Below, in pieces: positions 33,353 to 33,355 of a stretch of DNA of 33,355 nt. Source of the DNA: Clostridia bacterium (GTDB lineage Bacteria > Bacillota > Clostridia > UBA1381). The DNA lies in contig JAGBHE010000063.1 of NCBI GenBank assembly GCA_017935675.1, positions 1 to 33,355 of the forward strand, written 5' to 3'. Below the pieces are notes generated by a model. That model made no database searches and was not told where the DNA came from. It worked only from the letters and a program-made list of their open reading frames with translations. The translations under genes were made by a program, and so were the position numbers. The first letter of the stretch is position 1, and every line of letters begins with the position of its first letter.

Positions 33353-33355
33353 AAA

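Overview
The window looks like a chromosomal segment of a low-to-mid GC, Gram-positive, probably gut-associated anaerobe of the class Clostridia. This rests on gene content read from the sequence: a BlaI/BlaR1-type pair, an SLH-domain surface protein, a BglF-type PTS permease, an electron-bifurcating Nfn pair, a DUF975 protein, strong GGAGG-type ribosome binding sites, and a reductase-terminated NRPS of a kind known from gut Clostridia. The species cannot be named from the sequence alone.

Layout. 1-142 is a hairpin-rich non-coding element, followed by a DUF975 membrane protein (-). 1088-4281 (+) is a sodium:solute symporter and an acyl-CoA synthetase. 9029-4340 (-) is an amino-acid ABC transporter operon (binding protein, permease, ATPase), a YerC/TrpR-type regulator and a large GT-C-like membrane protein. 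Its promoter has an 18-bp perfect palindrome between -35 and -10. 9411-11871 (+) is a kduI/kduD uronate operon with a third unknown gene, preceded by a 19-bp perfect inverted repeat and a foldable leader. 12061 (+) is an ArsR-type metal sensor. 15495-12528 (-) is a beta-glucoside PTS operon in which the EIIA domain has been deleted, leaving a frameshifted remnant, followed by a GH1 6-phospho-beta-glucosidase.

15687-17592 (+) is the most unusual part. A promoter is followed by three tandem RNA-like units, each closed by an 8-9 bp terminal helix with the same ACAGCAA motif directly after the 5' arm. Two of them fold into tRNA-like cloverleaves whose acceptor stem is replaced by the terminal helix. 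They lie just upstream of a DUF2828/vWA protein with Ro60-like architecture. I read this as a candidate Ro60-Y RNA-like ribonucleoprotein locus with tRNA-mimicking RNAs. Next is a calcineurin-type phosphoesterase whose first 57 codons come from an IS200/IS605-like right-end sequence.

18732-23437 (+) is a BlaI repressor with three operator-like boxes, a BlaR1-type M56 metalloprotease whose usual sensor is replaced by a linker and a small domain, an SLH surface protein, and a small secreted protein made of that same small domain. A PATE-like IS remnant and a truncated DUF1273 gene follow. 24056-26309 (+) is the NfnA/NfnB pair. 26446 (+) is an XRE regulator fused to a desulfoferrodoxin-like module. 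27174-29898 (+) is an AraC regulator and an ABC exporter. The right edge, 33352-29981 (-), is the last module (C-A-T-R) of an NRPS that continues past the window.
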